Shown piece after piece: positions 6,037 through 11,274 of a stretch of DNA of 11,274 nucleotides (the stretch's first letter is position 1; the number at the start of each line of letters is the position of its first letter). The notes under the pieces were generated by a model. That model saw only the letters and a program-made list of their open reading frames with translations, had not been told where the DNA came from and did no database searches. Origin of the DNA: Dehalococcoidia bacterium (GTDB lineage: Bacteria > Chloroflexota > Dehalococcoidia > UBA2985); contig JASLXI010000008.1 in NCBI GenBank assembly GCA_030740415.1, positions 1 through 11,274 on the forward strand, written 5' to 3'. A program made the position numbers and the translations under genes.

Positions 6037-7175
6037 CTAACTCCCAATGACGGAATCGGCTGGAGTCTTCACCACGTTGGATGGGAGGGCGAAGTTGGTA
6101 TCGCTGGAAATGTCACACAGCAAAATAATTCCAATTACCTTGCCGTCGGAGTGGAAGACTGGGCCACCCGAATTGCTGCTGGTAGCCGTGGTATCGATCT
6201 GCACCAGATCGGTGCAAAATTCACAAGCCGTATCCTCGCAATCCTTCTCTTGTGTGCGTTCCAGGTCGCTGATGATGCCTGAAGAGGCCGAACCGTCAAG
6301 GATTATAGGACCGCCTGTCACAAGCACTGGCTGGCCAATAGTAAGCTGAGAGGAGTTGGCTCGGGGCAGGGGCAGCGGTGGTGACACGGTATGGATGGGC
6401 CGAAGTACCGCTACATCTTCAGATATGTTCTTGCCGGCCACGCTGGCATTGATCTCTGTGCCATCGGTAGTCCTGACGGACAGGTCTCCTCCAGGAATGT
6501 CCAACACCACATGCCAGGCGTTGATCACGTACTCGGAGCCATAAATGAAGTCGGAGCCGAGTACATCTCCCTTATCCAGAATCTCTACGATGCTGTCTTT
6601 GGCTTGCTCATACAGCGGTGCAACGTCTAGACAGAAGCGGGCTGCTTTGACCACCAGCTGGTCGGTGTCGGTCTCCAGGGTATCCAGATCGGTGGATAGG
6701 GTCGCCAGGTCCGTAGAGACAGTACTCACATTTGTGGTCAGACTATCTAGGTCGCAGGCGAGTTGCTCCTCCAGAGGCGTGTCCGCGGTTGCAGGTTCAG
6801 AGCGCACGCTGTCGAGTCGGGTTCTGACGCTTTGAATGCTGTCACTGAGCTCGGTTGCGGTGTCTGAGGCCCCCGCACTGAGGGCTGTCTCCAGGGTATT
6901 GAGCGAAGCCACCAATTCATCGGCTCGCACCCCAAGCTGGTCCGATGGAGTATCTGCGGTAGGGCTACTTTGGAGGAGAGTCTCCGGTCCGCGCTGCTCG
7001 GGTCAGCCCGGAGAGTCTCGTCGGCGGTGGAAAATTTAGTGTCAACGTCGGCTATGCTGCCCGAAAGTCTTTTGTCCTCGGCATCCGTTATGTCTGATGG
7101 GAGGCTTTTCTCTAGGAGAAGGGTACATACACCTAGACCTATAACGGCTACAAAGAGGTCTGCTGTGGAAATCAA
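6037..7175 (-). CDS. Membrane-anchored coiled-coil trypsin-like serine protease (S1/HtrA type), frameshifted
   Basis: Two overlapping leftward frames make one gene. From TTG 7175 the first gives a hydrophobic anchor (LFVAVIGLGVCTLLL, residues 7-21) and a charged helical stretch ending SADRRLSSKVA (61-71), then loses sense. The other frame resumes at PTADTPSDQL and runs to the TAG at 6037. One extra base in the GGG at 6962-6964 (CCC on the coding strand) joins them into exactly 379 codons plus stop. In joined numbering, a coiled coil rich in L-S-T-D repeats spans about 85-175, followed by a trypsin-like domain with His222 (INAWHVV), Asp254 (EDVAVLRP) and Ser336 (SNSGGPVF). The triad is intact. 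A Cys-rich insert (CEDTACEFC) precedes the Ser. No PDZ domain is present. The protease would face outside the membrane. As it stands, only the part from GTG 6930 (297 residues, no anchor) is uninterrupted. An in-frame TGA lies just before the TTG, and no good ribosome site is visible. Confidence 0.8.
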
Positions 7176-7206
7176 GCATCATCTGGCAATCGCTGTCATA
7201 GCTCAT

Positions 7207-7218
7207 CTACGTACGTAG
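7207..7218. promoter_or_regulatory. 12-bp palindrome upstream of the protease gene
   Basis: CTACGTACGTAG is a perfect palindrome about 32 bp before the TTG start of the protease. Its place in the spacer suggests a possible operator. No convincing -35/-10 pair was found beside it. Confidence 0.3.
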
Positions 7219-7237
7219 CTTAGTCAGATCTTCATGC

Positions 7238-7259
7238 GTAGGCTTCTCTGCAAGCCTGC
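7238..7259 (-). terminator. Hairpin downstream of the esterase operon
   Basis: Stem AGGCTT / AAGCCT, extended by a G-T pair and a G-C pair to 8 bp, with loop CTCTGC. It lies about 60 nt past the esterase stop and before the protease gene, all read leftward. No T tract follows, so termination is only suggested by position. Confidence 0.3.
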
Positions 7260-7319
7260 CAGTCTACTCCCATTGGAGGCGCAGTAAATTGGTATGTTAT
7301 GTACTATGTGGTGCCATTG

Positions 7320-8012
7320 CTAGCGCCGTAGCGGTGGCAGAACCTGGTGGATCCATGGCACCAGATCGCGGATGACCTCTGGGCTGATCTCGTGGGCCAT
7401 ATCGTACTCATTGTAGGTGGGGTTGTAACCCTCGGCCTCAAGGAAGTCTCTGGAGTCCTGAGCTCGCTGGATGGTGTCTCGCAGGCCGTGGGCAATGAAG
7501 ATGGACTGATCGCGCCCGGTTGGCAGCTTCTCCCTCATCGCATCGGGATTCCGGATGGAGCAGCTGAGTGCCACGAGGCCTGCGAAGAGATCGGGGCGGC
7601 CCAGACCGCATCGGTAAGTCATGCTACCACCCTGGGAGAATCCAAGAAGGAGAGAATTACTCGGAGCTACACCGTGGTTCTCCATGACCTCCCGGAAGAA
7701 GCTGTTTAGCTTGTCCTCTGCGTTGAGGACCTGCTGTGGGTCGTCGCTTCTCGGTTCCGTCCAGGCGAAACCGACCATGCCGGGCTCCAGCTGGACGGAG
7801 ATTGGAGCGTTGGGGCACACGTATATATAGCCCCTGATGTCTATCAACCGGGACAGTTCGGCGAGGTCATACATGTTGGCACCGAACCCGTGCAGGAGGA
7901 TGATGAGGGGGTAGGCAAGGTTGGGGTCATATTCCTGGGGGTACACAGTGAGGTAGTTAAGGGTTCGTCCCTGGACGGTCTCCACATGCATTGATTGTTT
8001 TGGGTCTTCCAT
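7320..8012 (-). CDS. Alpha/beta-hydrolase, phospholipase/carboxylesterase family
   Basis: A cytoplasmic esterase-like hydrolase of 230 residues in the carboxylesterase / dienelactone-hydrolase-like group (Abhydrolase_2). Visible sites are the oxyanion-region LLHGFGANMYDL (39-50), the nucleophile elbow GFSQGG with Ser126, Asp179 in HGLRDTI, and His207 in DMAHEI, a complete catalytic triad in the expected order and spacing. There is no signal peptide. The ATG at 8012 lies 9 nt after the stop of the metallo-hydrolase gene; no strong ribosome site is seen, which suggests translational coupling. It is the last gene of a probable three-gene operon. The natural substrate cannot be read from the sequence. 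Confidence 0.9.
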   Translation of the reverse strand: MEDPKQSMHVETVQGRTLNYLTVYPQEYDPNLAYPLIILLHGFGANMYDLAELSRLIDIRGYIYVCPNAPISVQLEPGMVGFAWTEPRSDDPQQVLNAEDKLNSFFREVMENHGVAPSNSLLLGFSQGGSMTYRCGLGRPDLFAGLVALSCSIRNPDAMREKLPTGRDQSIFIAHGLRDTIQRAQDSRDFLEAEGYNPTYNEYDMAHEISPEVIRDLVPWIHQVLPPLRR

Positions 8013-8021
8013 GATGTTATC

Positions 8022-8660
8022 TCAGCTTTCGAGCCAGAGGACGTCACCGCTCAGGTCCTCGGGATGGTTCCTCTGGGCGAAGATGCGATATTCCTCTTTT
8101 GAGAGGGCTAGGGTACTGTCCTGGCCGTGGCCTGGCAGCAGGGAGGTGTCGTCCGCAAGGGCATAGAGCTTTTCGGTGATGTTTTCTATAAGCTGCTGCA
8201 AATCCTGAGGGGAATTACTTCTCCCGGGGCCGCCCGGGAAGAGGGTGTCGCCGGAGAAGAGGTGGTTGCCGACCAGATAACAGACTGACCCAGGGGTGTG
8301 GCCGGGTGTGTGGATTACCTTCAGCGCTATGGTCCCCACTGTGATGGTGTCGCCGTCCTTGACCAGGGCACTTGGAGATATGGGCAGGGCCGCGGCGTCT
8401 TCGCTGTGGGCCTGGACTGGGGCACCAGTAGCAGCGACGATTTCCTCGAGTCCCGCAAGGTGGTCCTGGTGGGTGTGGGTGATGAGGATGGCCTTGACTT
8501 GGGTGCCTTTGGCCTCATCCAGAAGCTCCTGGGGGCACATGGGAGCATCGATGATGATACTCTCGTTGGTCTCAGGGGACACTATGAGGTATGCATTGTT
8601 GTTGTAGGGGCCACAGGAGGTCTTGAAGACCTTGACTTCCTTGTCGTAAAACAGGGGCAT
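8022..8660 (-). CDS. Metallo-beta-lactamase-fold hydrolase (glyoxalase II-like)
   Basis: A binuclear-metal hydrolase of the glyoxalase II-like branch. Numbered from the chosen start, the metal ligands are THTHQDH (61-67: His62, His64, Asp66, His67), His121 in HTPGHTPGS, Asp138 in SGDTLF, and His178 in LLPGHG. The set is complete. I chose the ATG at 8658-8660 (212 residues) because a perfect GGAGG lies 5 nt upstream at 8666-8670; the ATG at 8670-8672, which would add MEAH, overlaps that site and has none of its own. Thioester hydrolysis, as in hydroxyacylglutathione hydrolase, is possible, but the protein is shorter than classic GloB. It sits between the 93-residue protein and the esterase in one operon. 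Confidence 0.9.
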   Translation of the reverse strand: MPLFYDKEVKVFKTSCGPYNNNAYLIVSPETNESIIIDAPMCPQELLDEAKGTQVKAILITHTHQDHLAGLEEIVAATGAPVQAHSEDAAALPISPSALVKDGDTITVGTIALKVIHTPGHTPGSVCYLVGNHLFSGDTLFPGGPGRSNSPQDLQQLIENITEKLYALADDTSLLPGHGQDSTLALSKEEYRIFAQRNHPEDLSGDVLWLES

Positions 8661-8684
8661 GTGTGCCTCCATGGTATGTGGTGT

Positions 8685-8966
8685 CTACGAGTTCTCTTCC
8701 GGCATAGGGTGTACGGCCTCGTCGACCTCTATCTCTGTGCTGCCGATGAATATGTCCCAGGGATGGAAGGCCTCGACAAAGGCCTTGGCGTCCTCCAGGG
8801 TGGCGAAGCCTTTTTGTGCGCGTCCGGGGTCGTACCCCGTGGTCTTGGCAAGTGCATCGAATCCGCGAGGAGTTTGACGTACGCCTCCCACCTCTTCCTG
8901 TTGCCCAGCTTCTGAGTCAAGGATTAACCGTTGTCCAGTCCTGTGCTCTCTCCAGTAGACCTTCAT
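8685..8966 (-). CDS. Conserved-looking hypothetical protein, 93 residues
   Basis: I do not recognise a named family. The protein is soluble, Cys-free, and has no signal peptide or membrane segment. The N-terminus (MKVYWREHRTGQRLILD) looks like a beta hairpin, the middle has GFDALAKTTGYDP and a helical GFATLEDAKAFVEAFHPWDIF, and the tail is acidic. The start at ATG 8964-8966 is supported by AGGAG 8 nt upstream. It is the first gene of the operon: the metallo-hydrolase start follows 24 nt after its stop, and a good promoter lies about 120 nt upstream. This is a real gene by context and start signals, with function unknown. Confidence 0.75.
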   Translation of the reverse strand: MKVYWREHRTGQRLILDSEAGQQEEVGGVRQTPRGFDALAKTTGYDPGRAQKGFATLEDAKAFVEAFHPWDIFIGSTEIEVDEAVHPMPEENS

Positions 8967-9085
8967 TTGCCACGCTCCTGGATTGGCTGTGATTGCCTGA
9001 CCATGCTCCCATAAGGGCCACGGAAGGACGTCAAAGGGGACGAGTCCGCTTTGGAATCCCTCTCATGGGGGAGACCCTGTTAGCG

Positions 9086-9114
9086 ATTATATCTTTGGTG
9101 ACAGTGTGGCGCAA
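9086..9114 (-). promoter_or_regulatory. Sigma70-like promoter of the three-gene operon
   Basis: Read leftward: TTGCGC (9109-9114), 17-nt spacer, perfect TATAAT (9086-9091). Transcription would start near 9079, giving a leader of about 113 nt before the 93-residue gene at 8966. The leader contains short self-complementary stretches (TCCC/GGGA near 9052-9067) but no riboswitch fold that I recognise. Confidence 0.65.
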
Positions 9115-9131
9115 CCTGAATAAATAGAGGT

Positions 9132-9159
9132 TTGTCGTCATCTATCGCTATTCTATTGT
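9132..9159 (+). promoter_or_regulatory. Possible promoter of the PHP gene
   Basis: TTGTCG (9132-9137), 16-nt spacer, TATTGT (9154-9159), about 55 nt before the ATG at 9214. Both hexamers are imperfect. It would be divergent from the promoter at 9086-9114, with the -35 boxes about 18 bp apart. Confidence 0.35.
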
Positions 9160-9213
9160 TGGGAGGCCCTTGTCCATGCTATCCTCTGGTGTCAAGGATA
9201 TGGCATCAGAGCC

Positions 9214-9888
9214 ATGATATACGACTTCCATACTCATACCTACCTCAGCGACGGCGTGTTATCTCCCTTGGAGTTGATACGGACAGCCCACGTCCAGGAC
9301 TACAAGGTCATCGCTGTGACTGACCACGTGGGCCTGGAGGATCAGGAGAGGGTCATCAAGACCCTGCTGGCGGAGTGCCGCAGGGCGACGGAGGCCTGGG
9401 GGATAATGGCCCTTGCGGGAGTGGAGATTACCCACGTGCCAAAGAGCCTCATCGGCGATGCGGCCCAGCGGGCCAAGGACCTGGGTGCACAGATTGTCCT
9501 GGTTCACGGGGAGACGATAGTAGAGCCTGTAGAGCCGGGGAGCAATCTCGCCGCCCTTGGTTCTTCGAACGTGGATATCTTGGCCCATCCCGGACTCATT
9601 ACGGAGGAGGAAGCCTCGTTGGCGGCGGCGAGGGGTATTTTCCTGGAGTTATCAGCGCGACGAGGGCACTCCCTTACGAATGGCCACGTGGCTCGAGTGG
9701 GCCTAAGCGGTGGAGCCAAGCTTCTGCTGGACTCCGATGCGCATAACCCAGAAGACCTTTTCACTACAGATCTGATTGGGAAGATAGCGAGGGGTGCCGG
9801 GTTGTCGGGAGAAGAGACGGCCACGCTTCTGGAGAGTAATCCGCCAGTGCTTCTCGAGCGATATGGACTAATGACCCAGGCGGGCTAA
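9214..9888 (+). CDS. PHP-domain phosphoesterase (histidinol-phosphatase-like)
   Basis: A metal-dependent phosphoesterase of the PHP superfamily, 224 residues, cytoplasmic. The ligand motifs appear in order: DFHTHTYLSDG (His6, His8, Asp13), AVTDHVG (Asp37, His38), AGVEITH (Glu71), LVHGE (His98), LAHPG (His125) and LDSDAHNPEDL (Asp175, His177). The length and spacing resemble the short archaeal/bacterial histidinol-phosphatase-like group, not the PHP domain of DNA polymerase III. The substrate cannot be fixed from sequence; histidinol phosphate, other phosphomonoesters or nucleotides are all possible. No histidine gene is adjacent. The ribosome site (CAGAG) is weak, but ATG 9214 fits the family N-terminus exactly. 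Confidence 0.88.
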   Translation: MIYDFHTHTYLSDGVLSPLELIRTAHVQDYKVIAVTDHVGLEDQERVIKTLLAECRRATEAWGIMALAGVEITHVPKSLIGDAAQRAKDLGAQIVLVHGETIVEPVEPGSNLAALGSSNVDILAHPGLITEEEASLAAARGIFLELSARRGHSLTNGHVARVGLSGGAKLLLDSDAHNPEDLFTTDLIGKIARGAGLSGEETATLLESNPPVLLERYGLMTQAG

Positions 9889-10137
9889 CAAGAACGACCG
9901 ATCGCGCACGACCCCAGCAAATACCCCCTGTTTCTGCCTGAGGCCATTGCTCTCTACCGTTGGCCACATCGGGGGAGATCGCTCTCTGGGAGTGGTTGCT
10001 CAGTTGCACGCGTAGGGCATATAGATTTGATTCCTAGCCACCCAGCGTGAGTAATAGACTCGGAGGCTCCGCGCAGTACGCGCGTCATCTTCGGGGGTTG
10101 ACACGGGTATTCACTGTCTTCAACCGGGACAGCTTAA
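9889..10137. other. Convergent intergenic region, no gene seen
   Basis: About 250 bp between the ends of two converging genes. It contains a GC hairpin (CGCGC-AGTAC-GCGCG, 10070-10084) and a broken inverted repeat, GGTTGA/TCAACC, within 10095-10124. Either might end the leftward zinc-ribbon transcript, but neither has a T tract. No open frame with a convincing start was found. Confidence 0.5.
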
Positions 10138-10278
10138 TTATCCCCTGCCGATGCGGAAGACCTTGGTGCCACATCGAGGACAAGTACCTTGGGTAGCAGG
10201 ACGACCATTCTTGAGGGTGACTTGCTGCGGCCCACTGATCTCCCTCTTGGCCCTACACTTGAAGCAATAAGCTTCCAT
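10138..10278 (-). CDS. 46-residue zinc-ribbon protein (DUF5679-like)
   Basis: A very short gene from ATG 10276-10278 to TAA 10138-10140, with an excellent ribosome site (GGAGGTGA, 10283-10290, 5 nt before the ATG). The product begins MEAYCFKCRAKREI, continues QVTLKNGRPATQGTCPRCGT and ends KVFRIGRG. Two Cys-x2-Cys knuckles (Cys5/Cys8 and Cys33/Cys36) form a zinc ribbon. The KNGRPATQGTCP...CGTK pattern is, from memory, that of DUF5679 proteins; function is unknown, with nucleic-acid or protein binding possible. It has its own strong promoter and no operon partner. The very strong start signals suggest high expression. Confidence 0.88.
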   Translation of the reverse strand: MEAYCFKCRAKREISGPQQVTLKNGRPATQGTCPRCGTKVFRIGRG

Positions 10279-10315
10279 GAGTTCACCTCCCTAGCTTCCA
10301 AGTAGCTTGTGTTAG

Positions 10316-10345
10316 AAGATATATGCTTGGCAAAGGAATTGTCAA
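10316..10345 (-). promoter_or_regulatory. Strong promoter of the zinc-ribbon gene
   Basis: Read leftward: perfect TTGACA (10340-10345), then TATATC at 16 nt (10318-10323) or TATCTT at 18 nt (10316-10321). The leader is about 35 nt and ends in the strong ribosome site. Confidence 0.65.
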
Positions 10346-10355
10346 CCCTTTGCTT

Positions 10356-10387
10356 GGAGAACTTGGGTGACTGGACCCAAGTTCTCC
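10356..10387 (-). terminator. Perfect 13-bp hairpin between truB and the zinc-ribbon gene
   Basis: Stem GGAGAACTTGGGT / ACCCAAGTTCTCC with a 6-nt loop, 35 nt past the truB stop and just before the zinc-ribbon promoter. It is the most stable-looking hairpin in the window. Neither side has a T tract, so it may be a Rho-independent terminator without U-run, an RNA 3'-end stabiliser, or a protein-binding palindrome for the adjacent promoter. Confidence 0.5.
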
Positions 10388-10422
10388 GCCATTTGAGTGA
10401 TATTGGAGAGATGGCGTGAGGT

Positions 10423-11274
10423 TTATGGGCCCTGTGGTGATCGGGAACGAAGCTTGAAGACTTTCTGGGCCTGCCACAGGCTTCGTACCTTGCCAGGGTG
10501 AAGGAGTGCCAGGAACTCACCATCCACGGAATACAGACGATACATGTCGCTTGTGGATACGTCCCTGGATGGAAGCCCAAGGTAGATGCCCTGCCCCCGT
10601 CTTATGGCCTCTTCCTTGCCTCGCTGTACGATGGCGGCTTTGAACTTCAGAAGAGGGAAATCTATTGGGAGCAGGAGAGACCGCCAGTCGTCGTTCTGAC
10701 ATGCCTCCTCCACCTGATCCATGGAGACTGCGTCGGAAATATCGAAGGGGCCGGTGTGGAGGCGGCTTAGCTCCTTCAGGTGAGCGCCGCACCCGAGGTC
10801 GGTGCCCAAATCGTGGGCGAGAGAGCGCACGTACATTCCCCTTCCGCACTCTATCTCAAGCTTTATTTCGGGGGGAGTCCACTGGATGATTTCCAGCTTG
10901 TAGATCTCCACTTCTCTGGGTGGTCTGTCCACTTCTTTACCCGCTCTGGCCAGGTTGTAGAGTCGTTCCCCGTCCTTCTTGAGGGCGCTGAACATGGGTG
11001 GGATCTGATGGAAGACGCCGCTGTACTTCTGCAGTGCTGTACTGATGTCCTGCTCGGTGATGTAAGAGGGGTCCTTGGTCTCTGTAATCTGCCCCATGGC
11101 ATCGTAGCTATCGGTGGAGACCCCTAGCTGGAATAGAGCCATGTATGTCTTTGGGCTGTCCACCAGATACTCCGTTATTCTGGTCGCCTGGCCTATGCAG
11201 ATGGGCAGCACACCGGTAGCCTGGGGGTCCAGCGTGCCGGCATGGCCCACCTTTTGTTGCCCAGTAAGTCGCTT
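10423..11274 (-). CDS. truB: tRNA pseudouridine-55 synthase TruB, N-terminus cut by window edge
   Basis: It converts U55 in the T-loop of tRNAs to pseudouridine. The frame is open to the right edge (283 residues visible), and the first residues KRLTGQQKVGHAGTLDP align with the family core, so the true start lies outside; the in-frame GTG at 11250 is not the start. The catalytic Asp is in GTLDP (codon 11227-11229). Other family segments are ATGVLPICIGQATRITEYL, LGVSTDSYDAMGQI, QIPPMFSALKKDGERLYNLAR, and CGRGMYVRSLAHDLG with LSRLHTGPF. The C-terminus (about 210-283, FKAAIVQRGKEEAIRRGQG to LLHPG) fits the PUA-like RNA-binding extension. It usually lies near ribosome-maturation genes, which would be to the right of the window. 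Confidence 0.95.
   Translation of the reverse strand, partial: KRLTGQQKVGHAGTLDPQATGVLPICIGQATRITEYLVDSPKTYMALFQLGVSTDSYDAMGQITETKDPSYITEQDISTALQKYSGVFHQIPPMFSALKKDGERLYNLARAGKEVDRPPREVEIYKLEIIQWTPPEIKLEIECGRGMYVRSLAHDLGTDLGCGAHLKELSRLHTGPFDISDAVSMDQVEEACQNDDWRSLLLPIDFPLLKFKAAIVQRGKEEAIRRGQGIYLGLPSRDVSTSDMYRLYSVDGEFLALLHPGKVRSLWQAQKVFKLRSRSPQGP

Noticed and set aside
7179..7199. ATG at 7199 as start of the protease
   Set aside because: It meets an in-frame TGA after six codons, so it cannot extend the protein without a further change.
8298..8915. Rightward 205-codon frame
   Set aside because: Antisense to the metallo-hydrolase, which has a complete set of metal ligands and a clear ribosome site.
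8967..9079. Operon leader as a riboswitch
   Set aside because: Only short complementary stretches are visible, and no known aptamer core was recognised.
9989..10044. tRNA-like pieces: GTGGTTGCTCAGTTG then GATTTGATTCCTAGCCACC
   Set aside because: Only about 55 nt separate the ends, there is no anticodon arm, and the acceptor arms do not pair well. Probably chance.
10134..10580. Leftward 148-codon frame overlapping the zinc-ribbon gene
   Set aside because: It runs through the truB end, the perfect hairpin and the zinc-ribbon promoter in another frame, and has no recognisable domain.
1..11274. CRISPR array, insertion sequence, integrase or phage genes
   Set aside because: No regularly spaced repeats, terminal inverted repeats with a transposase, or phage-type proteins were found on either strand.

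Overview
The window looks like bacterial chromosome, most plausibly from the Chloroflexota (Dehalococcoidia / SAR202-type lineages). That placement is inferred from the gene mix: an Ig-like surface protein with calcium loops, a coenzyme F420 ligase, a class 1B SpeD next to SpeE, a tiny zinc-ribbon protein and bacterial-type TruB. No rRNA or other marker in the window fixes it. Genes lie on both strands in short operons, and no mobile element, CRISPR array or clear tRNA was seen.

Left part (1-3125). A large secreted repeat protein is read leftward off the window edge from a GTG at 1895; 631 residues are visible. It has a structured leader of about 170 nt and two sigma70-like promoters (2071-2099 and 2236-2264), with a possible 38-residue small ORF between them. 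The stretch 2265-3125 has no confident gene. It holds a degenerate palindromic repeat of the CCCTGAGCTTG type, a 13-bp tandem duplication, and a leftward reading frame broken by a stop that may be decayed coding sequence.

Middle (3126-5988). Four rightward genes: cofE (F420-0:glutamate ligase), an A-type Fe-S carrier relative that has lost the first of the three family cysteines and carries a Gly/Cys-rich tail, then the speD-speE pair for polyamine synthesis. Sigma70-like promoters precede the Fe-S protein and speD.

Right-middle (6037-8966). All leftward: a membrane-anchored, coiled-coil, trypsin-like protease whose frame is broken by a one-base deletion in a C run (6962-6964), and an apparent three-gene operon (93-residue conserved-looking protein, metallo-beta-lactamase-fold hydrolase, alpha/beta-hydrolase esterase) driven by a TTGCGC-17-TATAAT promoter at 9086-9114.

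Right end (9214-11274). A rightward PHP-family phosphoesterase, a convergent 46-residue zinc-ribbon protein with its own strong promoter, and the 5'-truncated truB gene leaving the window. A perfect 13-bp-stem hairpin lies between truB and the zinc-ribbon gene. Apart from polyamine synthesis, which is complete from decarboxylated AdoMet to aminopropyl transfer, the neighbouring genes do not form one evident pathway. I see no clear previously undescribed system; the best leads are the cysteine-deficient Fe-S protein, the frameshifted protease, and the small ORF and leader upstream of the surface protein.
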